Below are positions 14,377-26,300 of a stretch of DNA of 64,000 bases, one piece after another. How positions within the stretch are numbered: the first letter of the stretch is position 1; every line of letters starts with the position of its first letter. Origin of the DNA: Tetragonia tetragonoides (lineage: Eukaryota > Streptophyta > Magnoliopsida > Caryophyllales > Aizoaceae); assembly GCA_038025085.1 (NCBI GenBank), contig CM076142.1, forward strand, positions 8,034,501-8,098,500. Reading direction: 5' to 3'. A program made the position numbers and the translations under genes. The notes under the pieces are model-generated. The model did not search any database and was not told the origin of the DNA. It was given only the letters and a program-made list of their open reading frames with translations.

Positions 14377-16095
14377 ATCTAGATTTATTTCCTTTTTTTT
14401 TTGGTTCAGGATTTCCTTCTTTCCAGGTTTGCCTTCTATACCTTTATCTCAAGATGAACAATTCTCAAGTCCATGAATTGAAAGGTCCACCATTTGTTGC
14501 TTGCCCTGCTGTTAATTTCGAGCTGTTTTCTGGTTCTCTCTAGAAGAATTTTGAGACAGAAGTAAAATGAAGATAAACAACGCTTTTCCTTAGAATGCTC
14601 TCTTTTTTTCCTCCTCTTTTTTTCTTTTTTTTTTGTTAAGTTTTCTTTTCTATGATTGAGAAGTACTTGAGATTATTTTTGCATCCTTCTCTCCCACCCA
14701 TATCTGTCGTGTTTATATTTAGCTAACCACCAGAAATTTAGCTGTTTTAAGAGTAAATATCTTGTTTAACTTTATAAGGTCAAATAGAACTAATTTTGAC
14801 CATGATTATTAAGGTATTAAATTGATCCCAAGTGTATCTTTGTAATTAATAAACTTCAATAAGCTTTTCCTTCAAAAATATCATTTTGGCGAAGTTTAGA
14901 ATTATTAGTTATAAGAGTAATTTGAAGCCAAAATTAGAGTTATTAGCCTTCTAAAGACAGCAAATAGATAATTCCAATTGAATAACTGAATGAACAAAAA
15001 TTTCAGTACAAGCACTGGAAGTGCTCATGGAGACGATTCATCAACAACTTTTGCCAGAACAGTTGAGAATGACATCTGATTCACTGCCATGCTTTGCCCA
15101 AGTTTCTTCAGTGACATTTATGTAAATAAATAACTTCTAAACCCTCCCCATATGGGCCATATGTTTTTGAAATTTCGGACCATTTTTAGGTTGGGTCGGG
15201 TCATGTTAATTTTTCTGTCAAACTTAAAATGGCTTGAATATGTCTCAACTTGCAGACACATTTAATTAGCGACTTTTTTAGCCCACTTAACTTTTTGGTT
15301 TTAAAATTTCTCTTTATACCTTTTTTTTATCGCCCTCTTTATACCTTAAATAATTAGAAAATAACCAGAAAATATAAATTTATTTTCACACTTTAATAGT
15401 TTAAATTTGATGTCAATTCCACACTCGCCCCTTACCTAAATTGATATTTGGTCTTAGTGGGTTGAACTGCTTTAGCTTTGTGTTTAACAATTTCTACCCG
15501 AACTTAATCCATTTGATGCTGAGACACTGATTAGGGTAAAGAGTATCATCTATTTGTCATCTTCCTTTAAAAGTTTTATTTATTAATTTTATTTTGGTTG
15601 ATAATAGGAGTGAAATGATATGCTAGGCCATAATAGATATTTAGCTATGGATATGTCGTAGAGCCGCTTTGCAAGGAGCATATTAATATTGGCCTCAACT
15701 TTGTTTCTCCTTCCCTTTTCTATGCATAGATATATTTCGAGAAACTAATTGAGAAATTCTTCAGTAATAAACTGATTTCATGCTATCAAATTTTTTTTTG
15801 TTGGATTATATTAGCAACTTGTCAAAAGCATGCAGAATTGCAAATTGCAGTGCTAATTGTAAGTTGCATGAGAGATGAGGTGTTTACGTTGTTTCTCAAT
15901 TATCCGTGTTGATTGTTAAGGGCAGTTGAGATGAGGTATTTACTTTGTTTCTCAATAAAGATGAAAAATGAAAGAAAAAAGGAAAAGGAAATGCAAGAGA
16001 AAATAAGAAAGCAAAGTGTTACGCAATGGTTGATTTCCATGTTGCCTAGAAAAATGAATGTGAAATTTTGATTCATCTTCTAATTTTTGTGATAG
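14377..16095. other. Intergenic: 5' flank of the USP kinase and 3' flank of the PRK gene
   Basis: It is AT-rich with T/C runs (14590-14645) and no supported exon. The promoter of the leftward USP-kinase gene must lie in its left part, but I could not single out a convincing TATA box. Confidence 0.5.
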
Positions 16096-18807
16096 CTAAA
16101 TCATTTCAGTAGTGAATTCCTCAACTGAATAGTCAGTTTCTTTCACCTCCTCAATCTTTTCAACAGCATCTTTTATGCCCCATCTTACATCTACATCCTC
16201 ATGGCAACAGCTAAATCCAATCTTCAGAAGTTTTCTGATTTCTCCCTGCCCATATTGGGTTCCCATCATCTCTTTATCAAACACTTCAACATCTCCCATC
16301 TCCTCTTCAAGTGCTATTTTTTTGACCCAGGTGACCAGATTATCACCCTTGACGTTTCCCACAGCTAGGAAGTTGGTGGGAAATTTCCCAGTTAGCACTT
16401 CCAGTATGAGAATCCCAAGACTCCAAACATCAGTCTTCTTTGTAATGCGATTGTGTTGAGCATACTCTGGTGACTTGTAGGCAACCATAAGATGCTTAGC
16501 ATTATCAGGGTCGATCAACGGAAGGAGGGCATAGTCCATGAGAAGCGGTTCATATGAATCATTGAGGAGCACATTTGATGATTTAAGATAACCGTGGGGC
16601 ACAATTAAGCTAGGTAGCTCACTGTAAAGGTAATCCAACCCCCTTGCCACTCCTTTGATGATTTTCAACCGTGTTGGCCAGTCAAGCCCTGGATCCTTCT
16701 CAGTCCGGTTGCCTGTAACAGAAAAAACCACCATTTTACATGAAAGCCTTATCAGTATACCAATAATAATTAGGTTTGGTTTTGTACTGTTCTCTGGAAA
16801 TAAGTATTTACCCTGTTCAATTGATCATCCCCTTCAGGTTTGAACTAATCAGTATGATTAATACATTGTTTTAATTATTTCAATTTCCGATTCTTGTGTT
16901 TTTCAGTGGATCCTGTACTAGGAATTCTAAGTGAATGGCGGAGATAAGAAGGTAATCTTTTGGGTTTGCTACCTAAGTTTTATCTTCTGTGGTATCTCTG
17001 AGTGAGATTCATCATTATGCGTCTGTGGTAATGAAACTGTGCGAGGGAAAATATAAGAAGTAGAAGAAGCTTTTGAACTTCTAAAGATACTGAAAGAACA
17101 CAATTTACCTTTCAGAGATTCCTTTAGTAAATAGGAAGGTTTGAGTTGAAGTTCCAACAGACATTTAACATTTTAGTGATATGAAGGTTATAGGAGTTGG
17201 GAATTTTTCTTTTCCTTGTTAGTACGTGACCAAAGTTTTTTTTGATAGTGGTCCTTACATGAAGTCATGTCTCTCAAAGGTCAGAGGTAGAGAAACAAGA
17301 ATCACTTACCGTGGAGATGACTAGCCAGGGTCCCGTTGTCAACAAAATCAAATATCAGAAGCTTCTCTTCTTTCCTATAGTAATAAGCAACCAGAGCCAG
17401 CACATTCGAATGTCTCAACTTGCCCATCCTCCTAATGTGCTCGTCAAATTCGTCCCTTCCCACTTTGCTCATCTGCCTAAACCTTTTCACCACCAATAAT
17501 TGCCCAGCGAATATTTCTACCTTGTAGGAGGACTCGAAGTTCCCACTCTCTAACACCTCTGCTGAGGCTGTCAACAGGTCTGACAGATCAAACGTATGCC
17601 TGTCATATCTCACAAAGGCCAACATCCCTTGCTCCGACCTCTTCTTTGTGCTCACATGCTGCTTGCTTGTGTGCACGTATGTCTCTTCGACCTGAAGGTT
17701 CCCGTCTTGAGATGCCAACGTGTCCAATTTTTCTAGCCTTGCCTTCCGTTTCCTCTGACACATTAATAGGATGAGTATTATCAGTGCTAAGATCACTAGC
17801 GCAAGAAGCACAGCCAGCACGGTTGTGGTGGTATTGCTTGATGATTTGTGTGCGGAGTTGGGGGTTGCAACGGTAGTAACTGCTGGTGTTGTTGCTGCTG
17901 TGCATGGTTCAAGAGGGGGTCCACATAGTTTATTGTTGCCTGCACCATTGTTTTAAGGAATATAATGATGTGGCAGAGGCAGATATTTGAATTACTTCTA
18001 TTTTAACATTGCCCCATAGAGACCTTCATTTCTGTGTTTGACAATAGATTGCATAAAATAATTTATCTGTATTTTGCTAGTGAAGAACAGAATATATAGA
18101 AACCTCTTTTTACCTGAGAAGGATTTTGGATCCAGATTGTTAAGGCTTGGGGGAAGGGGACCCTCCAATTGATTGTTGGCCACATCGATGGTTGGCAAAT
18201 CCTTTTGCTGAAAATTGGGAATCCTGCCCTGAAATTGGTTGCCTTCCAGTCTCAGCTCGACGAGGATGGGCAATGTAGCAAGAGATGATGGTATCTTGCC
18301 AGTAAAGGCATTGTTTCCGAGGACCACCCTCCTCAAAGCATCCATCCCAGCGAAGGCGTCATCAGGAATGTCACCAGAGAAATGATTATTGGACAGATAA
18401 ATCAGCCTCAATTTGGGGAGTCGACGAAGATTGGGGAAGGGGCCCTCGAACTTGTTGTTCATAAGGCTTAAGGCCCTAAGCTCTGGCAATTGAGAGAGAG
18501 CATCCAAATCGATGTTGCCACTGAGCCCCATGTTCTCGAGCTGCAATCCCCAGACCTTGTCATTTTGGCAGATAACGCCGAGCCAGTTAGAGGTGTTGCC
18601 ACCTGGGCAGGGAGGGTTAGAAGGATTCCAGTTTGGGATAGCCTCATTATGGTTAAGAGATGACTTGAACTTTAGCAGGGTATTGGCCTCTGTTAGACCT
18701 GACACCGGTGTCCCTGCATACAATGAAGCCAAAAGACAAAGAACGATGAAAAGGAGGGAAGTTGAGGATGGCGGGCGCACAAGCGAAGGAAATGCATGCG
18801 CGCCCAT
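16096..18807 (-). CDS. Pollen-receptor-kinase-like LRR receptor pseudokinase (LRR-III/PRK type)
   Basis: Exons 18807-18114, 17939-17310 and 16712-16096 join in phase to about 646 aa. Order: signal peptide (hydrophobic stretch about residues 17-36), LRRNT-type cap with W-x-GV-x-C, about five LRRs (LSGNIDLDAL, GPFPNL, GDIPDDAFAGM, GKIPSSLATL, GRIPNF), a Cys pair (LCGPPLEPC), a Ser/Thr-rich stalk, a transmembrane helix (VLAVLLALVILALIILILLM) and a cytoplasmic kinase-like domain. The domain order and the NNKLCGPPL and SAEVL motifs fit the PRK family of pollen tube receptors. The HRD motif reads HGYLKSSN, the DFG region reads MDYALL and the Gly-rich loop is lost, so it should not phosphorylate conventionally; VVKRF keeps the Lys. 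These changes are typical of PRK4/5-like members. Expression in pollen is inferred from family membership only. Confidence 0.9.
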
Positions 18808-20029
18808 CAGCAGTTTTACGTATTTATAATTATGGACTTATATGCAGGGAAATGGTGTTCTTTTCTTCAGAAAGCCTTAAAAGATTAAGATGATAATGAT
18901 ATTGAAGAAAGTAATTCGCTAGTTTTGATTGTGGTGATTGTTCAATGTGTTGATTTAGGGTTCTTCTTGGTCTCCTTTCCGTCTTCCTTCGATGAAGATT
19001 GTTGGCACGAAAATCCGAAATGCCAACAATTGATGAAGGGTTGGAGATCAAGAGGCAGGTTTGATCAACACCCATGCAAAACAAGAAACAGAAGGAGGTT
19101 TTGGAGGGTTTTGGGGTGTTTGGGACGAGAGATTGGGTGGCAAAGTCTCTGTTGGCTTTGCAAATTGGCAAAATTGCCAAAGGAATTTGGGATGTTTGGA
19201 AAATTTTATGTATTTGTCCGATAAACAAGGCTAACCTTTGAAAAAAAGGTTCATATTTTCCCTTGATTTTTGGATGCTAATAATAGTATGTTTTCAATTA
19301 GTATTTGCATTGCATATATGATTAGTCTTTATACCAAATTGGAGATACGTACAATGAGAATTGACCAACTTCATATAGCTTTACTAATTATACAAAGAAA
19401 TGGTAATCACATTTTCATATGAGCACAAATTTAGCAGTCAACTTCACAACTTGTCTTATGTGAAGAATTTTCTGATTAGTTTTCGTGTTAACCTAGTGAG
19501 TTAAGGATAAGAGACAATTTATTTTTGGACATATAGATGGTCTCATCACTTATATTAACGTCCAAACATCTCAATGAAAATGAGGTTTTGGCTAGGTTTT
19601 TTCAGCTTTCTATATTCACCTCCTCATTTGTTCAAACACCTCTTTTATGGAGAACCTAAAAAATTTGAAACAATTATATAGATTTGGACAAATAAATTAT
19701 TTAGCTTTTTTTTTTGTTTTTCTTGGTTGTAGTGCAAAAGTTGTAAGTTTTTGACTTGTTTGTTTGACTCAACCGTTGCTTGAACTCCAATATTTCAATG
19801 TATACAAAAATCAGTCCCAAAATATCGTTAAGAGTTGGTATCCATACTAAATGTCATGGGGGCACTGTGTGGTAAGTTAAAATTTGTCAAATATATAATA
19901 ATCAACCAGTCCAAAATTTGATTCGTGTTAGTGAGTGATTTTCTAATCTTATTGTATTATGACATTAATCATGTCATTTTCTTTATAAGTCTAAGATTTT
20001 GAGGAGGTGGGTAAAAAAAAAATCAAGAA
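18808..20029. other. Intergenic, no gene seen
   Basis: AT-rich DNA with a GGTTTTGG-rich patch (19090-19200). A TATAAATA lies at about 18817-18826, close upstream of the PRK start, and CATATAAG at about 18837-18844 is an alternative TATA for that gene. No coding or repeat assignment. Confidence 0.4.
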
Positions 20030-21413
20030 TTGAAATTTTTGCTTAGACGCTCAATGGAGTACTACAGAGAGAGACAAAGGGATTTGCACATGGATTCATC
20101 GATTTGGAGAAGGCCTATGATCGGGTTTCCAGGGAGGTTTTGTGGAGGTGTTTGGAAGCTAAGGAAGTCCCTGTCGCCTATATACGAGTTATTAAGGACA
20201 TGTATGAAGGTGTGAGGACTAGAGTGAGGACGACAGGAGGGGATTCAGACCATTTTGCGATTGACACAGGATTGCATCAGGGTTCTTCATTGAGTCCTTT
20301 CTTATTTGCAATTGTTATGGATGAGCTCACTAGGAGTATCCAAGGAGAAGTGCCATGGTGCATGATGTTTGCTGACGACATCGTTTTATTGGACGAAACA
20401 AAAGAAGGCGTTAACAACAAGTTAGAGCTCTTGAGGGATACGCTGGAAGCAAAGGGATTTAAACTGAGCAGGACAAAGACAGAGTACTTGGAATGTCGCT
20501 TCTAGGGGGTGAGGTTGCGTCTGACCTAGAGATAAGAATTGACACCGTAGTGGTACCGAGGAAGGAGAGTTTCAAATATTTAGGATCGATCATCCAAGGC
20601 AACGGAGAAATTGACAATGACGTTGCTCATCGCATCAAAGCAGGGTGGCAAAAGTGGAGAAGTGCATCAGGTGTTCTTTGCGACAACAAGATACCACTCA
20701 AATTAAAAGGAAAGTTTTATCGCATGGCTATTAGGCCAGCTATGTTATATGGTGCTAAGTGTTGGCAGATTAGACAGGCCCATGTTCACAAAATGAGGGT
20801 GGCTGAGATGAGGATGCTTTGTTGGATGTGCAACCTAACTAGGATAGATAAGGTCAAGAACGAAGTGGTTCGTGACAAGGTTGGGGTGGCAGATATTGAG
20901 AGTAAGATGCGAGAAACGAGACTCAGGTGGTTTGGACATGTCGTGAGGAGACCTCCAGACTCTCCGGTGAGGAGGTGCGAGAAGATTATACTTAGGGATT
21001 GTAAGAGAAGAAGAGGGGGGCCTAAGAAGAGTTGGAGTGAGGTGATTAAGAACGATTTGACCCTCTTGGAGCTTACCGAGGATCTGGCTCTTAATAGGAA
21101 CTTTGGCGTAGTAGGATCCACATAGATGACACTACTTTAAGGGTGTAGGTTTTTATTTATTTATTTATTTGTTTGTTTGTTTGTTTGTTTGTTTGTTGGG
21201 TATTATTTTATTTATTTATTTATTATTATTGCATTCACTTGTTTTAACATCCACCTTTTTGTCTGTTTCCTACTGATTTCAAAAATCAAATTGTTTTCGT
21301 GGGTCTTCCGGAAACAGCCTCCCTGCTAGGCGACTAGTTAGGGGTAAGGCTGCGTACATCTGGACCTCCCCAGACCCCGCCCTCGGCGGGATATTTACTG
21401 GGTTGTTGTTGTT
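20030..21413 (+). mobile_element. 5'-truncated RTE-type LINE (reverse transcriptase remnant)
   Basis: Translation over three frames gives the second half of a plant RTE-clade reverse transcriptase: [43 protein letters not shown], the catalytic [36 protein letters not shown] and KLKGKFYRMAIRPAMLYG. Frame changes near 20090 and 20500 break the ORF. The stop at 21125 is followed by a TTTA/TTTG microsatellite (about 21150-21225), then a tail with AAACAGCCTC, GGGGTAAGGCTGCGTACATC and a terminal (GTT)n. The 5' end is truncated inside the RT domain, as expected of abortive target-primed reverse transcription. The element is dead. Confidence 0.9.
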
Positions 21414-21641
21414 GTACTATTTCTTAGGAGTTAGAAATAGTATATAAGGAGAAGATTATGTAATGGAGATAACAATGAATTAAGAGAAGATAGCCTGCAG
21501 AGCTATCGTGGGTGAGCATAGCAATGCTCACCATCATTGTTCCCCCTCATTTTATATATTCACATATGTTTGATTAGTGAATATTATTATTGTTAATTAG
21601 ATAAGGTTCCACTACACATCCGCTGTGCTGAAGTTCTAACA
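21414..21641 (+). repeat. Truncated 5' LTR of the TRIM-like element
   Basis: It corresponds to positions 22378-22604 of the right LTR. The first ~113 bp are absent and replaced by the (GTT)n end of the LINE. Confidence 0.88.
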
Positions 21642-21870
21642 TGGTATTAGAGCCGATAGTAGATCCTATTTCCTCCAATTCAACAAAAAAAGAAATCATG
21701 TGCTTCCCTCATGAGAATAGATTGGTTAAGATGCCAATTAGAAATTCAGGTTTGGGTAGTCAAATATGCTAACCCAAAGGAAATTGAGAGGCCAAAGCAT
21801 TAGAGCCAACTCAAGACAAATAGGGTAAAAGAAAGAAACCCTATTGAGTCAAGATGGGTAGAAACCCAAG

Positions 21871-21990
21871 AGAATCTCGGTATGACCGAGATGACGACGA
21901 CGCAGCCGTAAGTAGAATCTCGGTATGACCGAGGTGGCAACGCAGTCGTAAAGAGAATCTCGGTATAACCGAGGCAGCCGCAGCTGTAAG
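21871..21990. repeat. Three ~42-bp repeats each bearing a small hairpin
   Basis: AGAATCTCGGTATGACCGAG recurs at 21871, 21914 and 21954 with minor changes. CTCGGT-ATG-ACCGAG is a 6-bp stem with a 3-nt loop. These lie in the interior of the TRIM-like element and are followed each time by a CGCAGYYGTAAG segment. Confidence 0.85.
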
Positions 21991-22266
21991 AAGAGATGTT
22001 GGGACAAGAAATCCCAATGTTGAAAAGTGAATAGATCCAAAAGTAGGATCAAGTATTGGGAAGAGTAAATCATGATACGAAGTTCACAAGATGTACAATG
22101 AGTAGTAGTCATCTTGTAGAGACGACATGGAGGATGCAATTATAGGAGGCTCCGGCTAGAAATGATCATATGGCCACGAACATCAGAAGAATGTCAAGTT
22201 ATGTGGTCATCGAAGTTATTAGTGGACCAAAAGTGTTTGAATGGATAATTTAAGTTTGAGGGGGTG

Positions 22267-22604
22267 TGTTGGAAAATACAAACTTAAACTATCGAAGTTA
22301 TAATTAGTAAGCTCTAAATAGTAAATCATTTAGAGTCTTACATTATCAAATGGTTGTAACTTAAGATTAATATGAATCACTATTTCTTATGAGTTAGAAA
22401 TAGTATATAAGGAGAAAATTATGTAATGGAGATAACAATGAATTAAGAGAAGATAGCCTGCAGAGCTATCGTGGGTGAGCATAGCAATGCTCACCATCAT
22501 TGTTCCTCCTCATTTTATATATTCACATATGTTTGATTAGTGAATATTATTATTGTTAATTAGATAAGGTTCCACTACACATCCGTTGTGCTGAAATTCT
22601 AACA
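22267..22604 (+). repeat. Complete 3' LTR of the TRIM-like element
   Basis: It has TG...CA termini with a short terminal inversion TGTT...AACA. A TATATAAGG-like box lies at about 22400 with CAATG-rich sequence following. Confidence 0.88.
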
Positions 22605-23325
22605 GTTAATGAATTGAAGAAGATAGCGAGCGAATTAATGCCAATTCGATTCGATGAGGAAATTGACGCCAAGTTTGCGAAATCAAAATCGTCTGCCAGT
22701 TGGATCATGAAAATGTATGTAATTTCTTTTCCAATATATCCTCTTATGATTGTTTCATCACTTGATTTTACTCATACATAACAATAGTTGTTGAATTGAC
22801 ATGTGAAATTTAGCTACTTTAATTTGGTACTAATTTTATTTAGTTTTGAAATGAGATAAGTGTGTCATAAATCTCTCACTTTTAATAGCTACACTTATAA
22901 AAAGTGTATGATGAATGACTGTAAACTTGTAAAGAGGAGACATGATGTGGATCTCTTGTTTATAGTTTGGTATCATTATAGTATATTCAGCCACCCAAAT
23001 TCGGTGATCACATACTCACCGTATTGAACTTAAAATTTCCCCCGACTATAAGAAATCTCTGATGAATGGAGCAGATTCATAACAGCGCCACATCATAAAA
23101 TGCAAGAAGATATGTTGCATTCCATAACTCCGATAAAAATAAAATAAAATAAGATAAACAGTCTCAACAATCATAGGCATGTTAAGGGTGACATGGTAGT
23201 ATAGTTGGTTTTTGGTAGTACCAGCCCTCCCTCGAACTCTTGGAATAGTTCGAGTTTTCATTCACCCACTTCGGGCTGGTTACTGGTTAGTGATGTATTT
23301 CCCTCGAACTTTTTGTGAGTTTGTC
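22605..23325. other. Flank downstream of the cyclase gene
   Basis: Just after the LTR, 22609-22728 can be read as a ~40-codon open stretch (ELKKIASELMPIRFDEEIDA) that looks coding, but I do not recognise it and it has no partner exon. The rest is AT-rich. An 8-bp inverted repeat CTCGAACT...AGTTCGAG lies near 23232-23255 in the likely 3' UTR of the cyclase. Confidence 0.4.
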
Positions 23326-26300
23326 TCACACAAGACTAGAGTTGGTGGAGGGCAAAGGAACATACTTCCGGTATTCCGCAAGCGCCCACATTGGGAAACA
23401 GCTCCTGTACATTGGATAATTTAACATGCAGTTTCTGAAAAACACTCCTGTACATCCCTGTTTGTATCATAAGAGAGGAAAAAGAGTGATTAAAATATAA
23501 GACAAAGGGGCAAAGCAGTATCTGCTCCAAATAAAAGACATTGCAATTTGCTAACCTATATTTAAGTAAGCCCCCTCCCCCCTCTTTTGCATGGCAGTTC
23601 AATTAAGCTATGTTTGAAGCATACTAAGTAAATTAATTACCTGTTGGGGAAAATCACCATTTTCCAGTTGTGAATTGATCAAGAACTTTGCTGCTCTGTG
23701 CAGAGGAGTAGGATCTTTCTCCCCCTATTCACATGCATGATCAGATCATATCAGCATATATGTTACAATATTGAATGGCATTTTAGATAACAACAAATTT
23801 ATGAATCTTGTATTATAGTGGTCAAATAGATTGAGCTTCTAATAAGCACATTTGCTCTTGATTTCATAACATTCTCATTGTATATTCAGTATTCAACTGG
23901 AGCTAACACTTCCTCATTACCAACATCAATAAAGCAATTTATATAGATAATATGGGTATTCAAGCTTTTGCTTGACTAATCCTATTCCGATGGCCCTACA
24001 TTTAACGAACAGGAAGATCTCTGGTGTCCCTAAGGAGACCCATATTTTGGACCTTTGAAAAAGATCTCAGAGGTCTTCCCAACTAAGTTACCTCCTCAGG
24101 GTCAGCAGTGATATTAATAATAATAAATCTTAGACAGGAGAGGAAATTTTAGTCCATGATTTGTTTGGTGTAAGCCAACACAGGAACTTCAATTTTTAAT
24201 GAAGTCACATATAGTTTGGTGCATCTACTTCCATATGGAAGTTGAATTTTTCCTGAAGCGTGGGAACTTGCTTACTAAGGAGGGTTAGGTAAGTTCAACT
24301 TCCCACATTGCATTTTAACACATGGTAAAAACGGTAATGGAAACTTCCGCCCACATAATGTACGCAATTTTTATAATATGCACCAAAATTATCAAAGATA
24401 AAAGTTAAAATTGCATTTTCGCATATTGAATTTATTTATTGATTACATGTGATTTGGGCTAACTTGTCATTTTGTATTTACTTTCAAAGAAGTGCACTTT
24501 GTGCACCAAATTAAAATATTTTATGGATTTGGGACTTACATAGAAAATTGAAGTTACATGGTACAACTTCCCCATATAAATTGAGAGCTTTGAACCAAAC
24601 AAGACTGCATTACTAAACTATACCTGTCCAGCATGGATAAGACCCATCATGGCCCATGCAGTCTGAGTAACATTGGACTCTCCCTCAAGCTGGATAAACT
24701 CCTGTTCCCAGTCAGAAGTACAATACAACAGTATGAGCTTTTAGCACAAACTACAAATATATAGAAGTTATTTTCTTGGCACTGTGTTAAGGAGAGTATT
24801 TCCATTGCCCATTTTTTTGTATTTAGGGTGGGTTCCTTTAAAACCAACTTACTACAAAATACGATTATGCTATTTGATGAAAACCTCCCTCTGTACCAAA
24901 GTAATCTTTAGATTTGACTCTTCGGAGGTTTTATTATTCTACTTTGAGTTTGACCTTAGATAATTGATATTATAAGAATATAAAAGAAAATTAAAATGTA
25001 TTCTAAAGAACACTATTTAAAAAGAATTAAAATGAACTTATAAGAGTGCTTTTACTTTTTGAATATTTGTACTTTTTCACAAATTAATGGTCAAATTTCG
25101 TGATTTTGACCTTAAGTCAAATTTAAAGATTTTTATAGGACAGATATAGTATATTTTTCGGAAAGAACGCCATCTACAGGGAGTGTAACCCCAATAGCAC
25201 ATAGCCCAAACCCAAAGTGATCACCTTCTATCTTAAAACCAATTAATGACGGGGTGAGTATCCCACTAAGGTTATGTATGGGAGCAAACATGTACACATG
25301 TACCTTTCTGGGACATGAAAGATAACTCTCGCCCCATCCACCATCCTCCTTCTGTGTGGTGAGAAGAAATTCAACAGCCTTCCTGATAGCAGCAGAGTTA
25401 TGATAAGTCTTACCAGCTGCTGCTAGCCCTTCAATCGCGAACCATGTCGCATATGTGAAGCAACTACCCCAACTCCCATACCTGTGGGTCGTTTTTTTTT
25501 TTTTTTTTTGAGCAGGTCAGTAGATTTTAGTATTAGTAATGAACTTAAAAAAAACTTTGCCGTTGAAAAGCATGCATTTACAAAGCTATGTTTTAAAGAA
25601 CACACCATGAGCCATCAGGATACTGTGCCTTCTCAATATAGTTCACTCCATTTGCAACAGAGGTTTCTATCTCTTTCTTCCTGTGTCTTGGGTATAAGTT
25701 CTTAAACAACACTAGGGCCTGGATTACTGAACTAGTACATTCAACATACCTACATGAATAAGTATGATACTTGTTAGATCACTGAAATGTGAAATGCTAA
25801 GTTTCCTTTACAAAGATGATGGGTATTAGGCAAAAACATCTAAATAAAAGTACTTACAAACATAATAAACATGTGATCCAATGTATTTTAGAGAAACAAC
25901 TAGATTATTCACATGCTTGGATCTCATATTTCATAACTATATTATTTGATGATTGAAGAACATGAATGTAACCTATGCTTGTTCAGTATGGTATCGATTA
26001 ATCTAAAAACCATTCAGGTACCAACTACCAAGGTATACTTCCACTAAACTTATGAATGCCTCGTTAAACTTACAGTTAAGCAATGATCTACTTAATAGAA
26101 GAATACTCACTCATGCTCGCGCAAATTGTCTTCTAAGAACTCTATAGGGTTCATAACCTGGATGTTTATAACATAAGAGTATGTTAGGTTCAGGTATAAT
26201 ATACATGTGGCATCATGATATATCACTAGCATAATCAGTTACACACGCGCAAGAAAATCACAGTCCCTGTCTGGCGAGGCCAATAGAGTTAAATGATTAA

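Larger units (their letters stand above)
21414..22604 (+). mobile_element. TRIM-like non-autonomous LTR element with truncated 5' LTR
   Basis: The right LTR is 22267-22604 (338 bp), beginning TGTTGGAA and ending TCTAACA. The left LTR is only its last ~228 bp, 21414-21641, and is about 95% identical over that span. Right after it is a primer-binding site, TGGTATTAGAGCC at 21642, resembling the initiator tRNA-Met type. A purine run (GAGGGGGTG) precedes the right LTR. The ~625-bp interior has no gag or pol, so it must be mobilised in trans. No target duplication can be tested on the left because the LTR start is missing. Confidence 0.88.

Noticed and set aside
18830..19228. 132-codon minus frame upstream of the PRK gene
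   Set aside because: There is no domain, splice support or recognisable family. It is probably chance in intergenic DNA.
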